Assembly (NCBI GenBank): GCA_945903655.1
Contig: CAMDOY010000155.1
Coordinates: forward strand, 1 to 8,051
Source: Rhizobium sp. Q54
GTDB taxonomy: Bacteria; Pseudomonadota; Alphaproteobacteria; Rhizobiales; Beijerinckiaceae
Direction of reading: 5' to 3'
Length of the DNA stretch: 8,051 nt
Shown: piece after piece, positions 6,036 through 8,051 of the stretch
Numbering within the stretch: position 1 is the stretch's first letter
Layout of the letters: every line of letters starts with the position of its first letter
Notes under the pieces: model-generated
The model's input: the letters and a program-made list of their open reading frames with translations, nothing else
What the model was told of the DNA's origin: nothing
The model's database searches: none
Program-made: the position numbers and the translations under genes

Positions 6036-6281
6036 ATTGCTGAAACCCTCGCCAACCCCGCGCTGCTGCGATTGGCCGAGCGCTATGTCTGGTGGACGAA
6101 GTCAGACATTGTCGTGGCGACGGGCCTGCCCCGGCTCGTGGTCAGCGTGATGGAGCTGGGCACATGGGACGACGCCCACGAAATGCTCGACATCGTGGGC
6201 CAGCAGATGTTCCTCGACGTGCTGAAGGCCCAGCCGCCGGAGCCGCCGAAAGCGGGGCTGCGGACCTTCGGAGAAGGATAG
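6036..6281 (+). CDS. Small hypothetical protein with RYVWW motif; start codon uncertain
   Basis: After the Bug stop codon the same frame stays open and G/C-third-position rich, reading AETLANPALLRLAERYVWW followed by TKSDIVVATGLPRL. No ATG or GTG precedes this conserved-looking N-terminus. The natural candidate is ATT at 6036, with GAGG 10 bases upstream, giving 81 residues; TTG at 6072 would give 69 but without a ribosome-binding site. ATT starts are very rare, so the original ATG may have mutated. From memory, short proteins with AERYVWW near the start and a V-x-x-LGTxxD segment recur in proteobacteria, sometimes near nucleotidyltransferase-type genes, but I cannot assign a name. The C-terminus (PPEPPKAGLRTFGEG) lacks the Trp-rich ending I would expect, so it may also be shortened. 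The predicted fold is mostly helical, with no signal peptide. Convergent with the next gene, seven bases apart. Confidence 0.5.
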   Translation: MAETLANPALLRLAERYVWWTKSDIVVATGLPRLVVSVMELGTWDDAHEMLDIVGQQMFLDVLKAQPPEPPKAGLRTFGEG

Positions 6282-6288
6282 TAACCCC

Positions 6289-6888
6289 TCACGACAACCC
6301 GGGCACCGCCACCCATAGGGTGAAACCGTTGATCATCAGCAAGGCGCCGACGAGCCCCAGCCCGCCGCCCAGAAAGGCCAGCCAGATGATCTCCGCCACC
6401 AGCGAGACCGAAATCAGCACGATGGCGATTTGCAAGAGAGCTTCGGCGTAATCGAAATAGGGGTCCTGCTTGATGGCGTGGTCGCGGGCCTCCTCGTGGG
6501 CGCGGGCGCGGGCCATCAGCTCTTTCTTGCCCTCGCCGGTGGAGGGTTCGGACTCGTAGCGGGCGATATTGGCCTTGTAGGTCTCCAGCTTCTTGGCCAG
6601 CGCGGCCTTCGCCTGATCGCTGAGGCCGGGGGTGGCGGCCCAGGCCAGCTCGATCTCGTCGGCGGCCAGCATGAGGCTGGTCTGGCGGATGTTCTTGGCC
6701 TGATAGAAATTGAAGGCGTTGGCGGCCTGGATGTTGTTGTTCAGGGTCTCCTTGCTGGCGTTCTGCCCGCCGAGCCCCGTGATGGCGAGCAGCATGGCGA
6801 GAAAGGAAATGAAGATCGCCGCGCGCTGCTTGAAGGTGTCCTTGGGCTTATCCACGTCCATGAATTCAGTGGCTTCGTCGGCTTTCAT
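6289..6888 (-). CDS. DUF4337-like membrane protein
   Basis: The 199-residue protein starts at ATG 6888, preceded by GGGGAGG with six bases of spacing; the frame continues upstream but through non-conserved sequence. A charged cytoplasmic N-terminus (MKADEATEFMDVDKPKDTFKQR would be about 22 residues) is followed by one helix at about 23-39 (AAIFISFLAMLLAITGLGG). A hydrophilic, helical, possibly coiled region runs over 42-148, with ETLNNNIQAANAFNFYQAKN at 47-66 and the Lys/Ala-rich KAALAKKLETYKANIARYE at 94-112. Two more helices lie at about 150-171 and 173-195. This architecture and the N-A-F-x-F-Y-Q-A-K segment fit DUF4337, a widespread inner-membrane family of unknown function. There is no functional context from neighbours. 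The 222-base upstream region is shared with a divergent gene. Confidence 0.85.
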   Translation of the reverse strand: MKADEATEFMDVDKPKDTFKQRAAIFISFLAMLLAITGLGGQNASKETLNNNIQAANAFNFYQAKNIRQTSLMLAADEIELAWAATPGLSDQAKAALAKKLETYKANIARYESEPSTGEGKKELMARARAHEEARDHAIKQDPYFDYAEALLQIAIVLISVSLVAEIIWLAFLGGGLGLVGALLMINGFTLWVAVPGLS

Positions 6889-6967
6889 AGGGGCCTCCCC
6901 GGCTTTGGCGAATCTTGCGCGGCTGTGGCGCCAGCCTAGCCATATCGGGAGAATGCAAACAAGGGTT

Positions 6968-6986
6968 TGACAGGCATGTGACAGGC
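6968..6986 (+). repeat. Direct repeat TGACAGGC, two copies one helical turn apart
   Basis: TGACAGGC occurs at 6968-6975 and 6979-6986, an 11-base period, in the spacer between the divergent genes at 6888 and 7111. The first copy overlaps a perfect -35 sequence TTGACA (6967-6972), but no convincing -10 follows at normal spacing. Tandem half-sites on one helix face could bind a regulator. Confidence 0.4.
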
Positions 6987-7022
6987 GCTCACCGGGAAGA
7001 ATGCCTGCGCGGCGGGGGGAAA

Positions 7023-7036
7023 GTGACACAGGTCAA
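7023..7036. promoter_or_regulatory. FNR/FixK-type box upstream of the 71-residue protein gene
   Basis: GTGAC-ACAG-GTCAA matches the FNR/FixK consensus TTGAY-N4-RTCAA at 9 of 10 defined positions. Its centre (7029.5) lies exactly 41.5 bases before 7071, which would be the start site set by the weak -10-like TAGCCT at 7059-7064 (3 of 6). I looked for the -10 at that distance, so this agreement is only suggestive. If real, it implies activation under low oxygen or a related signal. Confidence 0.35.
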
Positions 7037-7110
7037 GGCGCGCTCCCCGCTTTCAGCTTAGCCTGAAGATCAGCACGCCCGCCTCAAAGCGTTTGCGAAG
7101 GGGATTAACG

Positions 7111-7326
7111 ATGCCCGACAGCATCAGGGCCATCAGCGCCATCTCAGGCATGTCGCAGACGCGGGACCCGGTGACCGCCCATATGATCCGCCTGCTGAAC
7201 GACGGCGGCCTGCGGCGTCAACACCAGCCCAAGCGGAAGATCACCCGGATCAAAGCCGCAGGGGAGCATCGCGAAGACTTCGATCATGCGGATGGCGAAG
7301 TGCATCATATTGATATTCTGGCGTGA
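7111..7326 (+). CDS. Small hypothetical protein, 71 residues
   Basis: ATG at 7111 has a strong ribosome-binding site (AAGGGG, seven bases upstream); the in-frame ATG-less extension to 7093 is ignored. Codon third positions are mostly G or C, as in the confident genes nearby. The product begins MPDSIRAISAISGMSQTRDP, has a basic middle (LRRQHQPKRKITRIKAA at 34-50) and an acidic, His-rich end (DFDHADGEVHHIDILA). No signal peptide, membrane helix or cysteine is present, so it should be cytosolic. The His/Asp-rich tail could bind metal, but that is only composition-based. I do not recognise a family. It may be controlled by the FNR/FixK-type box about 75 bases upstream. A longer reverse ORF over the same stretch lacks a ribosome-binding site and recognisable motifs. 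Confidence 0.62.
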   Translation: MPDSIRAISAISGMSQTRDPVTAHMIRLLNDGGLRRQHQPKRKITRIKAAGEHREDFDHADGEVHHIDILA

Positions 7327-7486
7327 GTGAGGGGTTCGGGGCGCTTGTTGCGAGGGGTGGAGCCGCTGGGCCCATGAAAGCCACTGCAAGCACTTGACCA
7401 CGGCATTTGCAGGATCGACAATCGCTCGGAAACATTCAGCCCAGAATGCGGGGCAGCGATGTCCTTCGTCAGCGCGAAAGATTAAA
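7327..7486. other. Intergenic region with no recognised element
   Basis: The stretch between the 71-residue protein gene and the exported protein gene shows no convincing terminator, promoter or RNA gene. Composition shifts from GC-rich on the left to AT-rich at about 7470. Short palindromes such as TGGGCCCA occur but nothing stands out. Confidence 0.4.
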
Positions 7487-8002
7487 ATGAAACGAGCGTT
7501 TTGGTCCATATATTTCGGAGTTTGTTGCGCATTGACGCCAGCATCTCCTTCCTCATGTCTGGAGCTTGGGAGCCCTCGCGACCACGCAATTAATCAAAGC
7601 ATTCTGGGGGAAAACATATCAGATACTGAAGCATTAGAAGCGGCTGGAAAGCAATTGAGGGAAAATATCGATCACGAATTTATAAGGCTCGAAAAATCTG
7701 GTGCTCTGAAATCTATGGGCAACGGAAGGAACGATATAACCGATATTGTCTTAGAATATATTCAAGTGGGATCTAGCATGGATCGCGCGGAGACAATTCT
7801 TAAGTATGCAGGATTTACTTTAAGGCCTAGGGGGAAACCGTCTATAATTGATGGAGATGTAAGTGTTGTTGCCGAAATTAAGATATATAAACAGCTACTT
7901 TTCGGGCGAATAAGCGTAATGATAATTCTTGATCCAATAAACAAAGACGATTACTCAACTATCACGCGTGTGCTTGGTAGCATAATTGTTCAATGGATCT
8001 GA
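7487..8002 (+). CDS. Small exported protein of unknown function
   Basis: The 171-residue protein starts at ATG 7487; an upstream in-frame ATG at 7394 only adds a basic non-conserved stretch, whereas 7487 begins a clear signal peptide (MKRAFWSIYFGVCCALTPAS, cleavage near 20-24). Cys24 in PSSC is not a good lipobox, so a soluble periplasmic product is favoured over a lipoprotein. The ribosome-binding site is weak (GAAAG seven bases upstream). The mature part has a helical, charged first half (DTEALEAAGKQLRENIDHEF at 46-65). The second half, YIQVGSSMDRAETILKYAGF at 91-110, is followed by beta strands VSVVAEIKIYKQ and RISVMIILDP. A V-G-S-S-x-x-x-A-E-x-I-L-x-x-A-G-F segment followed by strands recalls small secreted proteins with a BamE/SmpA-like fold; this is memory-based and tentative. 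The gene is AT-rich with codon use unlike the GC-rich genes, suggesting acquisition. Confidence 0.7.
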   Translation: MKRAFWSIYFGVCCALTPASPSSCLELGSPRDHAINQSILGENISDTEALEAAGKQLRENIDHEFIRLEKSGALKSMGNGRNDITDIVLEYIQVGSSMDRAETILKYAGFTLRPRGKPSIIDGDVSVVAEIKIYKQLLFGRISVMIILDPINKDDYSTITRVLGSIIVQWI

Positions 8003-8051
8003 TTCAGCAAGTCAGGCGAAGCATTCGAAGTGCATCAAATTTCCAAGCGCC

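Noticed and set aside
7144..7509. 121-codon minus-strand ORF opposite the 71-residue gene
   Set aside because: No ribosome-binding site or recognisable motif; the plus strand has a strong Shine-Dalgarno and good codon bias. I could not fully exclude that part of it is a gene remnant.
1..8051. CRISPR array, tRNA or rRNA genes, insertion sequence ends
   Set aside because: No regularly spaced repeats, cloverleaf sequences, rRNA-like stretches or transposase motifs were seen by reading both strands.

Overview
The window is mostly GC-rich DNA with strong G/C third-position bias. It carries a tripartite-tricarboxylate (Bug-type) binding protein, an alanine dehydrogenase locus, a Tex protein and a DUF4337-type membrane protein. 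Together these suggest an alphaproteobacterium, perhaps Rhodospirillales-like; that placement is inferred from gene content and style, not from a marker gene.

Layout, left to right. Positions 1-1479 (minus) hold the first 493 codons of tex, cut by the window edge. Positions 1594-2388 (minus) encode a classical short-chain dehydrogenase/reductase with an intact catalytic tetrad but altered cofactor motifs. Around 2455-2690 the minus strand carries the decayed 3' end of an unidentified gene. It runs into an AT-rich patch (about 2530-3240) whose plus strand encodes a small two-helix membrane protein (2690-3157). Convergent to it is a Panacea/SocA-like (DUF4065) gene (3244-3720, minus), possibly transcribed as a leaderless mRNA. 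Divergent from that is ald (3869-4975, plus), which starts at TTG and is interrupted by one in-frame TAA although every catalytic residue is preserved. Next come a secreted Bug-type solute-binding protein (5064-6023), with a good promoter and an overlapping palindrome of its own, and a short ORF without a standard start codon (6036-6281).

A DUF4337-like membrane protein (6289-6888, minus) converges on that short ORF. Its upstream region (6889-7110) is shared with a divergent 71-residue protein (7111-7326) and contains a near-consensus FNR/FixK-type box. The right end (7487-8002) is again AT-rich and encodes a small exported protein of unknown function.

The window looks like ordinary core and metabolic genes with two AT-rich, probably acquired, small-gene insertions. 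I do not see a complete multi-gene defence or mobile system, CRISPR array, tRNA, rRNA or insertion sequence. The most interesting points are the cleanly interrupted ald, the leaderless-looking Panacea gene without an obvious toxin partner, the decayed minus-strand gene, and operator-like palindromes at several promoters.
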